NCBI GenBank assembly: GCA_945869725.1
Contig: CAMBPO010000006.1
Span: forward strand, 8,781 to 72,780
DNA length: 64,000 nt
Direction: 5' to 3'
Source: Klebsiella pneumoniae
GTDB lineage: Bacteria; Pseudomonadota; Gammaproteobacteria; Pseudomonadales; Pseudohongiellaceae
This document shows positions 48,158-57,944 of the stretch, piece by piece. Below the pieces are notes generated by a model that made no database searches, was not told where the DNA came from, and saw only the letters and a list, made by a program, of their open reading frames with translations. Positions within the stretch are counted from its first letter, which is position 1, and the number at the start of each line of letters is the position of its first letter. Position numbers and translations under genes: made by a program.

Positions 48158-48360
48158 GGCTAAGTAAGCGCCTCGTCAGTACCGTATCTCGAATAGCCGA
48201 GGATTTTACTCGGATATTATGTTTTTGCCAGTCCGGCACGTATGGTTTTGACAAATTTCTCACCAGACTGATCGACTCTGCTAGACTTACCTTCTTTTTA
48301 ACACTGCTAAAGATCGTCTTTGCTCTGCTTATTGAGCTGGCACGACAACCGGATCATTAC

Positions 48361-51300
48361 ATGAAACAACACCCTTCTTTTCAGCTGCTGCGGCAAGCGC
48401 TTGGTGAGCGTATTGTGATTCTTGACGGCGCCATGGGCACCATGATTCAGCGTGAAAAATTGCAAGATTCAGACTTCAGGGGTGATCGGTTTCTGTCCCA
48501 TCCTTCTGATCTGGGGGGCAACAACGATTTACTGACATTGACACGTCCGGACGTTATTTCCAGAATTCATCTGGCGTACCTTCATGCTGGCGCTGACATT
48601 ATTGAAACCAACACATTCAACTCAACATCAGTCTCTCAGTCCGATTACGGATTACAAGCTCTGGTGCATGAACTAAATTATGAAGGCGCACGACTGGCCA
48701 AAGCCTGTTGCGATGAAGTGACAGCACTGCAACCAGACAAGCCAAGATTTGTCGCAGGCGTCATAGGGCCAACCAGCAGAACTGCATCACTTTCCCCCGA
48801 TGTCAATGACCCGGGGTTTCGCAATACCAGTTTTGATACGCTCGTAGTTGATTATGAAGTCGCAGCAGCCGCATTGATCGCGGGCGGCGCAGACATTTTA
48901 CTGATCGAAACTATTTTTGACACGTTGAACGCCAAAGCAGCCGTCTTTGCTGTTCAGAATGTTTTTGAGAGACTGGGTGTAGAACTGCCTATCATGATTT
49001 CAGGCACTATCACCGATGCGAGCGGCAGGACACTGTCAGGGCAGACTGTTGAAGCCTTCTGGAATGCATTGGCTCATGCCAATCCTATCTCGATAGGATT
49101 TAACTGCGCACTGGGCGCCGAGCAGTTACGCCCCCATATCCAAGAAATATCAAAACTTGCAAACACTTTTGTATCAGCCCATCCCAATGCAGGCCTGCCA
49201 AATGCCTTTGGAGAATACGATCAAAGCGCGCGTGAGATGGCAGACATCGTTGAAGAGTTTGCTGCTAGCGGATTTTTGAACATTATCGGCGGTTGTTGCG
49301 GGACGACTCCATTACACATCAAGACTGTTGCAGAGGCTGTAAGCAAGTATCCGGCACGGAAAATTCCTGATGTACCAGTTAAATGTCGCCTGAGCGGACT
49401 GGAAGCATTCAGCATTGATACGTCCAGCCTATTTGTAAACATAGGCGAGCGCACCAACGTTACGGGTTCTCGCAAATTTGCTCGTTTGATCATAGAGAAT
49501 CAATACAACGATGCACTGGATGTGGCGCTGCAGCAAGTGGAAAGTGGCGCCCAGATCATCGATATCAACATGGATGAAGGTATGCTGGATTCGCGCGCAG
49601 CGATGGAGAAATTCCTGCGACTAATTGCTGCAGAACCTGACATCAGCCGTGTCCCGATCATGATTGACTCGTCAAAGTGGGAGGTAATCGAAACCGGCCT
49701 GAAAAATATTCAGGGTAAAGGTATCGTGAATTCCATCAGCCTAAAGGAAGGCGAAGCTGAATTCATTGAAAAAGCACGTCTGTGCCGCCGTTATGGTGCT
49801 GCGGTTGTCGTCATGGCATTTGATGAGTCAGGACAAGCTGACACCTTGGCTAAAAAACAATCCATCTGTAAGCGCAGTTATGATCTGCTGGTACAACGTG
49901 TTGGCTTCCCCCCAGAAGATATCATTTTTGATCCGAATATTTTTGCGATCGCAACAGGCATTGAAGAACACAACAACTACGCAGTCGACTTTATTGAGAG
50001 CTGCAATTACATCCGTAAAAATCTGCCACATGCCTTGATTTCAGGGGGCGTCAGTAATGTGTCGTTCTCCTTTCGCGGCAATGATCCGGTGAGGGAAGCC
50101 ATCCACTCGGTGTTCCTCTACCATGCAATACGCGCCGGGTTAAACATGGGGATCGTGAATGCCGGGCAACTTGCGGTGTATGACACAATACCTGCGGAGC
50201 TGCGTGAACGGGTCGAGGATATTGTTCTCAACAGACATTCGGATGGGACTGACCGCCTGATGGAAATTGCCGGTCTTTATAGTGGCTCGGGCACGGTTGA
50301 AGCACAGGAAGATCTACAGTGGCGATCCGCGACTGTGCAGGAAAGAATTACCCATGCCCTGGTGAAGGGTAATACCCGTTTCATCGAGGAAGATACCGAG
50401 GCCGCCAGACAGCTTTACGAATTTCCGATTCAAGTGATTGAAGGCCCCTTGATGGACGGCATGAACGTAGTCGGGGATCTGTTTGGCAGCGGAAAAATGT
50501 TCCTGCCTCAGGTAGTCAAAAGTGCCCGGGTGATGAAGCAGGCAGTCGCATATCTGCTTCCATACATCGAAGCAGAAAAGGCGCGTTCCGGCAATGCACA
50601 TAAGGCCAAGGGCAAAGTGTTAATGGCCACTGTCAAAGGCGATGTTCACGACATAGGCAAAAACATAGTAGGCGTAGTCCTTGCTTGCAACAACTATGAC
50701 ATTATTGATCTTGGCGTCATGGTGCCATGTGAAAAAATTCTGCAGGCGGCACGCGAGCACAAAGTTGACATCATTGGTCTCAGCGGACTGATCACTCCCT
50801 CCCTTGATGAAATGGTGCATGTCGCCAAAGAAATGCAACGACTGGATTTTAATGTTCCTCTGTTGATCGGAGGCGCAACCACGTCCAAAGCGCATACTGC
50901 GGTAAAAATTGAGCAGCACTACAAAAACAACGTAACCGTTTATGTACCTGATGCATCGCGCAGCGTTACGGTTGTGAGCAGCCTGCTAAGCGCAGAAACC
51001 AGAGACAGCTTTGTTGAGACTGTCCGCAAGGAATATGAAACTGTCCGCGCACGCACCAGCGGCCGCGATCAAGGGAAAAATCTGCTGACGTTTGCAGAGG
51101 CTAACCAAAATGCCGGACAGTTCCAATGGCATCAGCATACAATCACCCGCCCCAAAAGCCTGGGTGCGCAAGTGCTTGCGGATTACCCGTTGAAGGTGCT
51201 TGTTCCCTACATTGACTGGACGCCCTTCTTTATCACCTGGAGTCTGGCCGGCAAGTACCCTCAAATACTGAAAGATGACATTGTCGGGCAGGCCGCCAGG

Positions 51301-52059
51301 GATTTGTTTGCCGATGCTCAAGCCATGCTGACCGAGATAATTGATAACAAGCTGCTAAAAGCCCAGGCAGTTTTCGGCTTTTGGCCGGCCAGGCGCAGTG
51401 CTCAGAATGACGTCACGGTCTTTGCTGATGAATCATGTAAGTCTGCCCTGCATACCTTTAACTTCCTTAGACAACAGGCTGCCAAGGCTGACAGTATCCC
51501 TAATTTGTCTCTCGCCGATTTTGTGGCGACCCAAGAACAGGCTGGCTGTGACTACATTGGAGCTTTTGCGGTGACCACTGGTGTGGGGGCGCAGCAACTG
51601 GCTGAGAAATATGAAAAAGAAAACAATGACTACAATGCGCTGATGGTCAAAGCGTTAGCGGACCGCCTTGCAGAAGCATTCGCAGAGCATCTACACGAAA
51701 AGGTCAGACGTGAATTCTGGGGATACGCACCGGATGAGTCTCTTGATAATGAAGCCTTGATTAAAGAAAAGTATCGAGGCATCAGACCCGCCCCCGGTTA
51801 TCCAGCGTGCCCGGAACACTCCGACAAAGCGGCTGTCTTCGATTTACTGGGTATAGACGGAAAAATAGACATGTCGTTAACAGAGAGTTTTGCCATGTTA
51901 CCCGCCGCCAGTGTCAGCGGTTTCTACTTTGCACATCCGGAATCGCGTTATTTTGCAGTTGGGAAAATTAACACGGATCAGTTGTCAGACTATGCAGCAC
52001 GACGTGGCGTCACAATGGATGAAGCAAAACGCTTGTTGATGCCTATTCTGTTGGACTGA
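48361..52059 (+). CDS. metH: cobalamin-dependent methionine synthase
   Basis: 1232 aa, full length (E. coli 1227). Four modules are present. Homocysteine domain with zinc ligands C249 and C312/C313 ([17 protein letters not shown]). Methyl-tetrahydrofolate domain ([17 protein letters not shown]). Cobalamin domain with the axial ligand H763 in [12 protein letters not shown]. Reactivation (AdoMet) domain with [12 protein letters not shown]. It transfers the methyl group from methyl-THF to homocysteine. I see no cobalamin or SAM riboswitch in the 203-bp upstream gap. A DUF2970 gene follows by 45 bp. Confidence 0.97.
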   Translation: MKQHPSFQLLRQALGERIVILDGAMGTMIQREKLQDSDFRGDRFLSHPSDLGGNNDLLTLTRPDVISRIHLAYLHAGADIIETNTFNSTSVSQSDYGLQALVHELNYEGARLAKACCDEVTALQPDKPRFVAGVIGPTSRTASLSPDVNDPGFRNTSFDTLVVDYEVAAAALIAGGADILLIETIFDTLNAKAAVFAVQNVFERLGVELPIMISGTITDASGRTLSGQTVEAFWNALAHANPISIGFNCALGAEQLRPHIQEISKLANTFVSAHPNAGLPNAFGEYDQSAREMADIVEEFAASGFLNIIGGCCGTTPLHIKTVAEAVSKYPARKIPDVPVKCRLSGLEAFSIDTSSLFVNIGERTNVTGSRKFARLIIENQYNDALDVALQQVESGAQIIDINMDEGMLDSRAAMEKFLRLIAAEPDISRVPIMIDSSKWEVIETGLKNIQGKGIVNSISLKEGEAEFIEKARLCRRYGAAVVVMAFDESGQADTLAKKQSICKRSYDLLVQRVGFPPEDIIFDPNIFAIATGIEEHNNYAVDFIESCNYIRKNLPHALISGGVSNVSFSFRGNDPVREAIHSVFLYHAIRAGLNMGIVNAGQLAVYDTIPAELRERVEDIVLNRHSDGTDRLMEIAGLYSGSGTVEAQEDLQWRSATVQERITHALVKGNTRFIEEDTEAARQLYEFPIQVIEGPLMDGMNVVGDLFGSGKMFLPQVVKSARVMKQAVAYLLPYIEAEKARSGNAHKAKGKVLMATVKGDVHDIGKNIVGVVLACNNYDIIDLGVMVPCEKILQAAREHKVDIIGLSGLITPSLDEMVHVAKEMQRLDFNVPLLIGGATTSKAHTAVKIEQHYKNNVTVYVPDASRSVTVVSSLLSAETRDSFVETVRKEYETVRARTSGRDQGKNLLTFAEANQNAGQFQWHQHTITRPKSLGAQVLADYPLKVLVPYIDWTPFFITWSLAGKYPQILKDDIVGQAARDLFADAQAMLTEIIDNKLLKAQAVFGFWPARRSAQNDVTVFADESCKSALHTFNFLRQQAAKADSIPNLSLADFVATQEQAGCDYIGAFAVTTGVGAQQLAEKYEKENNDYNALMVKALADRLAEAFAEHLHEKVRREFWGYAPDESLDNEALIKEKYRGIRPAPGYPACPEHSDKAAVFDLLGIDGKIDMSLTESFAMLPAASVSGFYFAHPESRYFAVGKINTDQLSDYAARRGVTMDEAKRLLMPILLD

Positions 52060-52104
52060 CGCGGAAAATTTGAGTCTCATTCAAGCAAAACATCAGGAGT
52101 TAGA

Positions 52105-52332
52105 ATGACGAAGTACAGCGAACAAGAGAAACCACTAGCAGTACAGGAGTCTTTGCCATTCTGGAGGATGTTTATCAGTGTTTTTCAAGCGAGTTTTGGA
52201 GTACAAAACAAAGAGAACAAGCAGCGAGACTTTGAAAAAGGTTCCGTCAAGGGCTTTGTCGCAGCCGCGCTGATTTTCACAGTGCTATTTGTAATGACAC
52301 TGGTGATTATAGTTAGTCTGGTATTGCCCTGA
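52105..52332 (+). CDS. DUF2970 small membrane protein
   Basis: 75 aa. The block FWRMFISVFQASFGVQNKEN...RDFEKGS followed by one C-terminal transmembrane helix (about residues 48-73) is the DUF2970 pattern. AGGAG lies six bases before the ATG. Its function is unknown. It follows metH closely and may share its transcript; a hairpin covers its stop codon. Confidence 0.8.
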   Translation: MTKYSEQEKPLAVQESLPFWRMFISVFQASFGVQNKENKQRDFEKGSVKGFVAAALIFTVLFVMTLVIIVSLVLP

Positions 52333-52343
52333 GATTTCAGGGC
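52326..52343. terminator. hairpin between DUF2970 and a convergent small gene
   Basis: Perfect 7-bp stem GCCCTGA/TCAGGGC with a four-base loop that includes the DUF2970 TGA. It has only short T runs on either side. It sits exactly between two convergent genes, which favours a shared terminator. Confidence 0.4.
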
Positions 52344-52475
52344 TTAACTAGCCACGTAGAAAATGACCAGCCCTAAACAAACGACCACAATCGAGAACAT
52401 AGCCATCGCATCCACGCGGCTGTTCTCTTCCATCTCTTCTGGCGTGTATTCTGATTCAGTATTGTGGTGACTCAT
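52344..52475 (-). CDS. 43-aa single-span membrane protein
   Basis: Start chosen at MSHHNTESEYTPEEMEEN, with AGAGAG eight bases upstream. An acidic N-terminal half is followed by one hydrophobic helix (AMFSIVVVCLGLVIFYVAS) running to the end. It resembles the many tail-anchored small inner-membrane proteins of proteobacteria, but I recognise no named family. It stands alone, convergent with DUF2970. Confidence 0.5.
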   Translation of the reverse strand: MSHHNTESEYTPEEMEENSRVDAMAMFSIVVVCLGLVIFYVAS

Positions 52476-52714
52476 AAAATTTTCTCTCTGAAGTTCATCT
52501 ATGGCGCTGTATTCTAAAGAATTCCCTCTGATAATCAAGAAGCGCGAGACAGAGTTTGTAGAAACCCTGCCCTACTTGAGACGATTTGTACTAATCACAG
52601 CGTTAAACGTCATAAGAATTGGGGTTTTTATGCATAGAATTCAAAAGGCGATTTTATTACACTAAGATGCCCCGTTCAAAGTTGATTTCGCAAACAGAGT
52701 CCAAACAGAAAATC

Positions 52715-54388
52715 ATGTACCGATATGACCAGTATGATCATCAAATGCTCGCAGACAGGATTGCGCAGTTCCGGGATCAAACCCGACGTTTTCTTGAAGG
52801 ACAATTGAGCGATGCGGAGTTCTTGCCGCTCAGACTCCAGAATGGATTGTATGTGCAGCGTCTGGCACCAATGCTGAGAGTTGCCATTCCTTACGGTATG
52901 TTGTCTTCTGCTCAAATGCGCAAACTGGCGTTTATCGCAGATCAGTTTGACAAAGGTTACGGCCACTTGACCACACGTCAGAATATTCAGTTTAACTGGC
53001 CGGCACTGGCGGATGTGCCTGACATACTGGCGCACCTGGCAGAAGTGGAAATGCATGCGATTCAAACCAGTGGCAACTGTATTCGTAACACTACAACCGA
53101 TCAGTTCGCCGGCGTGGCCGTAGATGAGGTAGAAGACGCCCGTGCGTACTGCGAGATCATTAGGCAATGGTCGACTTTCCACCCGGAGTTTGCTTTTCTG
53201 CCTCGTAAATTCAAGATTGCAGTATGTGGCACTCGCAAAGACCAAGCCGCAACACAGGTACACGATATCGGCCTATATCTGCTCAAAAACGAACACAATG
53301 AGATTGGTTTTCGTGTGCTGGTCGGTGGCGGACTGGGTAGAACACCAGTCATCGGCAGCGAAATTAATGCGTTTTTACCGCAAGAGCACCTACTCACCTA
53401 CCTCGATGCCATTCTCAGGGTCTACAACCGGGAAGGCAGGCGGGATAATAAATACAAAGCACGTATAAAGATTCTCGTCAAAGAGACCGGGGTATCCGAT
53501 TTCCGGGATAAAGTAGAGTACGAGTGGATGCTGCTCAAAGATGGACCACTGACACTGACCCGTGTCGAAGTGGAGCGATGCCGGGCGTTTTTTCATGACC
53601 CTCAGTACAAGTCTTTACCGTCTCATAGCAATGATCTGGAGGCCGCACTCAATACTGATGTTTTGTTCTCGGCATGGTACGAACAAAACATATCTGAACA
53701 TAAAAAGCCCGGCTACGCGATTGTGACTGTCTGCGTGAAGAAAACAGGCTTTGCCCCCGGCGATTTGGACTCTGATCAGATGCGGTTTATAGCTGACTTG
53801 TCGGAGCGGTATAGTTTTGGGGAAATGCGCATCACCCACACGCAAAACCTCGTTTTAGCAGATGTCGAGAAGAGCCAGCTTTATGATTTATGGAAAGATC
53901 TGAAAACAAAGGATCTTGAGGCAGATAATCTTGGCTTGCTCAGTGACATGATTTGCTGCCCCGGAGGCGACTTCTGCTCACTTGCCAATGCCAAATCAAT
54001 TCCGGTGGCTGAAGCAATACAACGACGATTCTCTGTCAGCCAACTGCGCGAGATCGGTCAGTTGAGCCTGAATATCTCCGGCTGTATGAATGCCTGCGGC
54101 CACCACCATGTCGGCAATATCGGCATACTGGGTGTGGATAAAAAGGGCGAAGAGTATTTCCAGATTTCGCTGGGGGGATCCGCTGATCACAACACTGCTT
54201 TGGGAAAGATTGTGGGTCCTTCGTTCTCTCAGGAAGAAGTACCTGACGTCATCGAAAAGATTGTCACGGTTTATCAGCAGCATAAAGCCTCTGGAGAGAG
54301 TTTTTTACATACTTACAACCGGTTGGGCATGGACCCGTTTAAGGAAGCGCTTTATGGTACCAAGGCAGATGAGCACCACACTGATTAA
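52715..54388 (+). CDS. cysI: sulfite reductase hemoprotein (nitrite/sulfite reductase family)
   Basis: 557 aa from MYRYDQYDHQMLADRIAQF, the start seen in Pseudomonas CysI; the frame runs further upstream but without family likeness. It reduces sulfite to sulfide. The substrate-binding arginine region is TSGNCIRNTTTDQFAG. The coupled 4Fe-4S/siroheme ligands are in CCPGGDFC and SGCMNACGHHHVGNIG. No CysJ flavoprotein is encoded nearby, so it may take electrons from a ferredoxin or other partner. The DUF934 gene overlaps its 3' end. Confidence 0.93.
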   Translation: MYRYDQYDHQMLADRIAQFRDQTRRFLEGQLSDAEFLPLRLQNGLYVQRLAPMLRVAIPYGMLSSAQMRKLAFIADQFDKGYGHLTTRQNIQFNWPALADVPDILAHLAEVEMHAIQTSGNCIRNTTTDQFAGVAVDEVEDARAYCEIIRQWSTFHPEFAFLPRKFKIAVCGTRKDQAATQVHDIGLYLLKNEHNEIGFRVLVGGGLGRTPVIGSEINAFLPQEHLLTYLDAILRVYNREGRRDNKYKARIKILVKETGVSDFRDKVEYEWMLLKDGPLTLTRVEVERCRAFFHDPQYKSLPSHSNDLEAALNTDVLFSAWYEQNISEHKKPGYAIVTVCVKKTGFAPGDLDSDQMRFIADLSERYSFGEMRITHTQNLVLADVEKSQLYDLWKDLKTKDLEADNLGLLSDMICCPGGDFCSLANAKSIPVAEAIQRRFSVSQLREIGQLSLNISGCMNACGHHHVGNIGILGVDKKGEEYFQISLGGSADHNTALGKIVGPSFSQEEVPDVIEKIVTVYQQHKASGESFLHTYNRLGMDPFKEALYGTKADEHHTD

Positions 54389-54872
54389 GCACGGTACTCT
54401 GGTGCCTGATGCTTGGGTTTTAGTAAGGTCACCTGATGAACTGGAAAATCTTGAAAAACGCAGCGGCGAAGATTTGATACTGCCATTAGCGTTGTGGCTG
54501 ACTGAGCAGCAATCAATTGCGTCCAGACAGGGCCAGACAGCGGTTTGGTTGAACAGCAATGAAATACCTGAATCCATTGCCGGGTATCTGGATCGACTGC
54601 CCTTGGTAGCACTGAATTTTCCTGAGTTTAAAGATGGAAGACCTTATTCCAGCGCCCGAGAACTGAGGCAGCGCTGGCGATACCAAGGCGAAATCCGTGC
54701 TGTGGGTGACGTGCTCAGAGATCAACTATTCTTCATGAAACGATGTGGCTTCGACGCGTTTTTGTTACGTGAAGACCAGAATCTTGATGCGGCCCTATCA
54801 GCCTTCCATGATTTTCAAGATGCCTATCAGCCGGGTATCATTCAACCATTGCCACTTTTCCGCCGACGCTGA
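54369..54872 (+). CDS. DUF934 protein, sulfite-reduction partner
   Basis: 167 aa from MSTTLIKHGTLVPDAW, overlapping cysI by 20 bp in another frame. The family core NFPEFKDGRPYSSARELRQRWRYQGEIRAVGDVLRDQLFFMKRCGFDAF is well conserved. DUF934 genes are regularly found directly after cysI-type genes in Pseudomonas relatives, so a role in sulfite reductase maturation or electron supply is likely but unproven. The upstream part of the frame (54090-54368) is a cysI shadow. Confidence 0.88.
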   Translation: MSTTLIKHGTLVPDAWVLVRSPDELENLEKRSGEDLILPLALWLTEQQSIASRQGQTAVWLNSNEIPESIAGYLDRLPLVALNFPEFKDGRPYSSARELRQRWRYQGEIRAVGDVLRDQLFFMKRCGFDAFLLREDQNLDAALSAFHDFQDAYQPGIIQPLPLFRRR

Positions 54873-54886
54873 ACCGCATCGGCATG

Positions 54887-55906
54887 TCAATCTATGTGGT
54901 GATCCAATACCAACCTGCCGGTACTCTGACCGGCAAGCACGGTCTTTAATGCAGCGTCCAAACCACTCATGCCCACCTTTGTCTCAAGTTTGACCAAGCC
55001 ATCAGGTTTCCAGTTTGTCGCCAGTTTATTCCAGAGCTGCCGTTTGTGAGCCAGGGGCAGATTGACTGAATCCACACCCAGCAGATTCACTCCCCTCAAA
55101 ATAAAGGGAAACACGCTTGCCTGAAACTGGGGAGAGGCCACAAGACCACAGCAGGCAACACTGCCGCCGTACTTGAGAGATTTGACGATATTGAACAAAA
55201 TGTCACCACCTACCGCATCAACCGCCCCGGCCCATAGCTCTTTTGACAAAGGTTTTGGACCGGGCTGAGTGTAGTCTTCCCTGCCAATCATCTGACTGGC
55301 ACCCAGTCCTCGCAAAAATTCATGCGCAGACTCCGTACCCGTCATTGCAACCACGTCAAAGCCTAGCTGCGCCAACAAGGCTACTGCAAAGCTGCCGACA
55401 CCACCGCTGGCGCCGGTCACCAGAACCTGCCCCTGCGAACTGTCCAGACCGTTCAAGAGCAGCTTTTCAATACACAATGCCGCCGTAAAACCGGCGGTTC
55501 CTATAATCATGCTCTCATTCAAAGTTAGGCCTGCAGGCTTCTTCACCAACCAACCGGCGGGTACACGAATGAACTCGCCAAAACCACCGGCCGTGTTCAT
55601 GCCCAGGTCGTAACCGATAACAATGACTTCCTCCCCAACAACAAATAAAGGACTGTCCGACTCAGCAACTACCCCTGCGGCATCAATGCCTGGCGTATGA
55701 GGATACTGCCGCGTAACCCCTTTGTTACCGGATGAAGACAACGCATCTTTGAAGTTCAAAGACGAAAAGGCTACACGGACAAGCACATCTCCTGCTGGCA
55801 AACTTGACACCTGCTTTTGCACCAAAGCGCCCTGAAAGCTGCTTCGCCCATCCAGGATATGCTCGGATACTTCGTACGCACGGAATTGCTGATCATCAAG
55901 CTTCAT
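54887..55906 (-). CDS. acuI: YhdH/AcuI-type NADPH-dependent oxidoreductase
   Basis: 339 aa medium-chain dehydrogenase/reductase without zinc-binding cysteines. The N-terminal catalytic part includes FSSLNFKDALSSSGNKGV and PGIDAAGVV. The Rossmann motif VLVTGASGGVGSFAVALLAQLGF and GADRP-like C-terminal part follow. AcuI reduces acryloyl-CoA to propionyl-CoA, which in marine bacteria links to DMSP/acrylate breakdown. No other DMSP genes are in view, so the substrate stays open (YhdH is the same family). Confidence 0.82.
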   Translation of the reverse strand: MKLDDQQFRAYEVSEHILDGRSSFQGALVQKQVSSLPAGDVLVRVAFSSLNFKDALSSSGNKGVTRQYPHTPGIDAAGVVAESDSPLFVVGEEVIVIGYDLGMNTAGGFGEFIRVPAGWLVKKPAGLTLNESMIIGTAGFTAALCIEKLLLNGLDSSQGQVLVTGASGGVGSFAVALLAQLGFDVVAMTGTESAHEFLRGLGASQMIGREDYTQPGPKPLSKELWAGAVDAVGGDILFNIVKSLKYGGSVACCGLVASPQFQASVFPFILRGVNLLGVDSVNLPLAHKRQLWNKLATNWKPDGLVKLETKVGMSGLDAALKTVLAGQSTGRLVLDHHID

Positions 55907-55947
55907 AATTTAAATAACCTTAATTTATATTTTGTAAATTGATTTAG

Positions 55948-57036
55948 TTAGAGATAACGACTTGATCTCAATCGCTGCCACCAGACCATCAAGGTCTTGT
56001 CCATGACCTTCTGCAAGGCCCCTCCAATTTTTTCTCCCAGCGGGATTCGAATCTCGTAACTTACTTCATAGACATCAGCCTGCTCGCAGGCCTGAATTAT
56101 GTAGTCATCGCTGGTACTGATCATATCTACCATCTGCCGCTCCTGAGCCTGCAACCCAACCCAGGTTTCGCCTGTTGAAATCTGATCGATATCCACGACG
56201 GGTCGGTATTGTTTGACCCACTGTTTGAACAGGACGTGCATCTGCTCTACATCCTGTCTCAGTTTCTCTCGCCCTTTCTCAGTGACCTCGGTAAAAGGTG
56301 TCAACGTGCGTTTATACTCACCGGCCGTAATCATTTCGAAATCAACATCATTCTTCTTAAGCAAGCGATGGATATTGGGCATTTGAACCAGCACACCAAT
56401 AGAGCCAAGAATGGCAAATGGAGCTGCAATCAGTCGGTTAGCCACGCAGGCCATCATGTAGCCTCCGCTGGCCGCTACTTTGTCCACACAGACCGTCAGT
56501 GGTATGTCCTTTTGTTTAAATCGTAACAACTGGGATGAAGCCAGACCATAGGCATGTACCAAACCACCCGGACTCTCGAGCCGCAACATCACCTCATCGC
56601 GCGGCTCAGCCATTGTTAACACGGCAGTGATTTCCTGGCGCAAGGACTCCAGACCCGAAGCCTCCATGTCACCGTCAAAGTCGAGCACAAAAACCCGCCG
56701 CCGCCGGGCATCGGCATCGGCATCGGCTTCAGTCTCATCCGCAACTTTTGTTGAACCTTGCTCGGCACTGTGTTTTTGTTGTTTTGACTGTTCTTTTTCG
56801 CGCTTTTTCTCTGCTTTCGCATACTTCTTGAATGCGAATTTGTCGAGCACCACCCTCTGCAGGCTATCCCTCAAAGAGTCAAGCTCCCGATTAAGATGGG
56901 TCACCGTAATGCTGCCTCGGGGTATATTTCGTCGACGCTGTCCCGCTGCCACCATCATGGTAATGACCGCCAAGATAGCCAGTACAATCGTCAGCGTTTT
57001 CGCCAGAAACATTCCGTATTCAAACAAGTACTCCAA
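55948..57036 (-). CDS. sohB: inner-membrane peptidase SohB (S49 family)
   Basis: 362 aa. N-terminal membrane helix (about residues 10-32), then a long charged cytoplasmic or periplasmic linker rich in Lys, Glu and Gln, including a run of Ala-Asp repeats encoded by repeated GCATCG units (about 56710-56735). The S49 protease core shows RLESPGGLVHAYGLASSQLLRF, the nucleophile Ser in KVAASGGYMMACVANRL, and the catalytic Lys in TAGEYKRTLTPFTEV. Typical length for SohB (349 aa in E. coli). Confidence 0.92.
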   Translation of the reverse strand: MEYLFEYGMFLAKTLTIVLAILAVITMMVAAGQRRRNIPRGSITVTHLNRELDSLRDSLQRVVLDKFAFKKYAKAEKKREKEQSKQQKHSAEQGSTKVADETEADADADARRRRVFVLDFDGDMEASGLESLRQEITAVLTMAEPRDEVMLRLESPGGLVHAYGLASSQLLRFKQKDIPLTVCVDKVAASGGYMMACVANRLIAAPFAILGSIGVLVQMPNIHRLLKKNDVDFEMITAGEYKRTLTPFTEVTEKGREKLRQDVEQMHVLFKQWVKQYRPVVDIDQISTGETWVGLQAQERQMVDMISTSDDYIIQACEQADVYEVSYEIRIPLGEKIGGALQKVMDKTLMVWWQRLRSSRYL

Positions 57037-57062
57037 AATAATCTCTCCCTAGATAATTAGTC

Positions 57063-57944
57063 TTAGTCTTTATGGATTTTCAATCTACAGTATTCTTCAA
57101 TCAACTGGCCAGCAACACTGATTGTCGATGACGGGACAGTCGGTAGAGAGTGCACATCAAACCATCCGGCCTCTGCCAACTCTTCGGGACAGGGATTCAG
57201 ATCTCCCCCTGCATAATCCGCATAGAACCCCAACATTAATTGCGAGGGAAAAGGCCAGGGCTGGCTTTTCACATAACGAATATTGGACACCTGAATACCA
57301 GCTTCTTCATAAACTTCTCGAGCCACAGCTTCCTCGGCTGTTTCACCAGGCTCTATAAATCCAGCGAGGCAACTGAAAAAGGCCGCACCGCGTCTGCTGC
57401 TACGCGCCAGCAATACTCGATTAGCATCGGTGACCAAAACAATGATGCAAGGATTTATTCTCGGATAATATTCAGTCTCACAGACCGGACAAAACATCAA
57501 AGCACCATTTCTCATGGCCTCATTTTTACATCCACAAGTGCCACAAAAACGATGAGACCGATACCAGTTAATCCATTGACTCGCTCTTCCCACCAGACTG
57601 AATGCCTCAAAACCTCTCTCCATCAATAATTGCCTGGTTGCAACAGCATGTGTATCCGTAAGCGTTTCTGGCCACATAGCAAGTAACACAGCATAGATTG
57701 AGTTTTTGCTGCCCAGCCCGACATCGATAGGGATGAGTGCTTCTACATAAGAGTCAATTTTTGCAAGCACTGAAATTGGCCAAAACAGCGTGTCGGCGCC
57801 CGGTGAATCAAATGCCTCACCACGCGGCAGAGCCTTCAATACAACCGTGTTCTGGTAAAACATCAACATGACCGCATCAGGATCACTCAACCGAGAGTTC
57901 AATATGGATTGTGTCACCGTGTTTTCCCTAGCTGTTAGTGTCAC
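57063..57944 (-). CDS. nudC: NADH pyrophosphatase / NAD-capped RNA hydrolase
   Basis: 293 aa. Zinc ribbon FCGTCGCKNEAMRNGALMFCPVCE (about residues 136-160). Nudix box GFIEPGETAEEAVAREVYEEAGI. NADH-specific motif SQPWPFPSQLMLGF. It hydrolyses NADH and removes NAD caps from RNA. The start codon is GTG and overlaps the dnaQ stop (GTGA), so translation is coupled to dnaQ, an uncommon pairing. Confidence 0.94.
   Translation of the reverse strand: MTLTARENTVTQSILNSRLSDPDAVMLMFYQNTVVLKALPRGEAFDSPGADTLFWPISVLAKIDSYVEALIPIDVGLGSKNSIYAVLLAMWPETLTDTHAVATRQLLMERGFEAFSLVGRASQWINWYRSHRFCGTCGCKNEAMRNGALMFCPVCETEYYPRINPCIIVLVTDANRVLLARSSRRGAAFFSCLAGFIEPGETAEEAVAREVYEEAGIQVSNIRYVKSQPWPFPSQLMLGFYADYAGGDLNPCPEELAEAGWFDVHSLPTVPSSTISVAGQLIEEYCRLKIHKD

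Noticed and set aside
48158-48360. Cobalamin or SAM riboswitch upstream of metH
   Set aside because: I could not find the conserved B12-box or SAM-aptamer core in this 203-bp gap.
54090-54368. Upstream extension of the DUF934 frame inside cysI
   Set aside because: The frame lies over the conserved siroheme region of cysI in another phase; DUF934 homology begins at 54369.
56700-56760. Short repeat of GCATCG units in sohB as a microsatellite with phase variation
   Set aside because: The repeat is hexameric and in frame, so length change would not shift the frame; only a flexible linker is affected.
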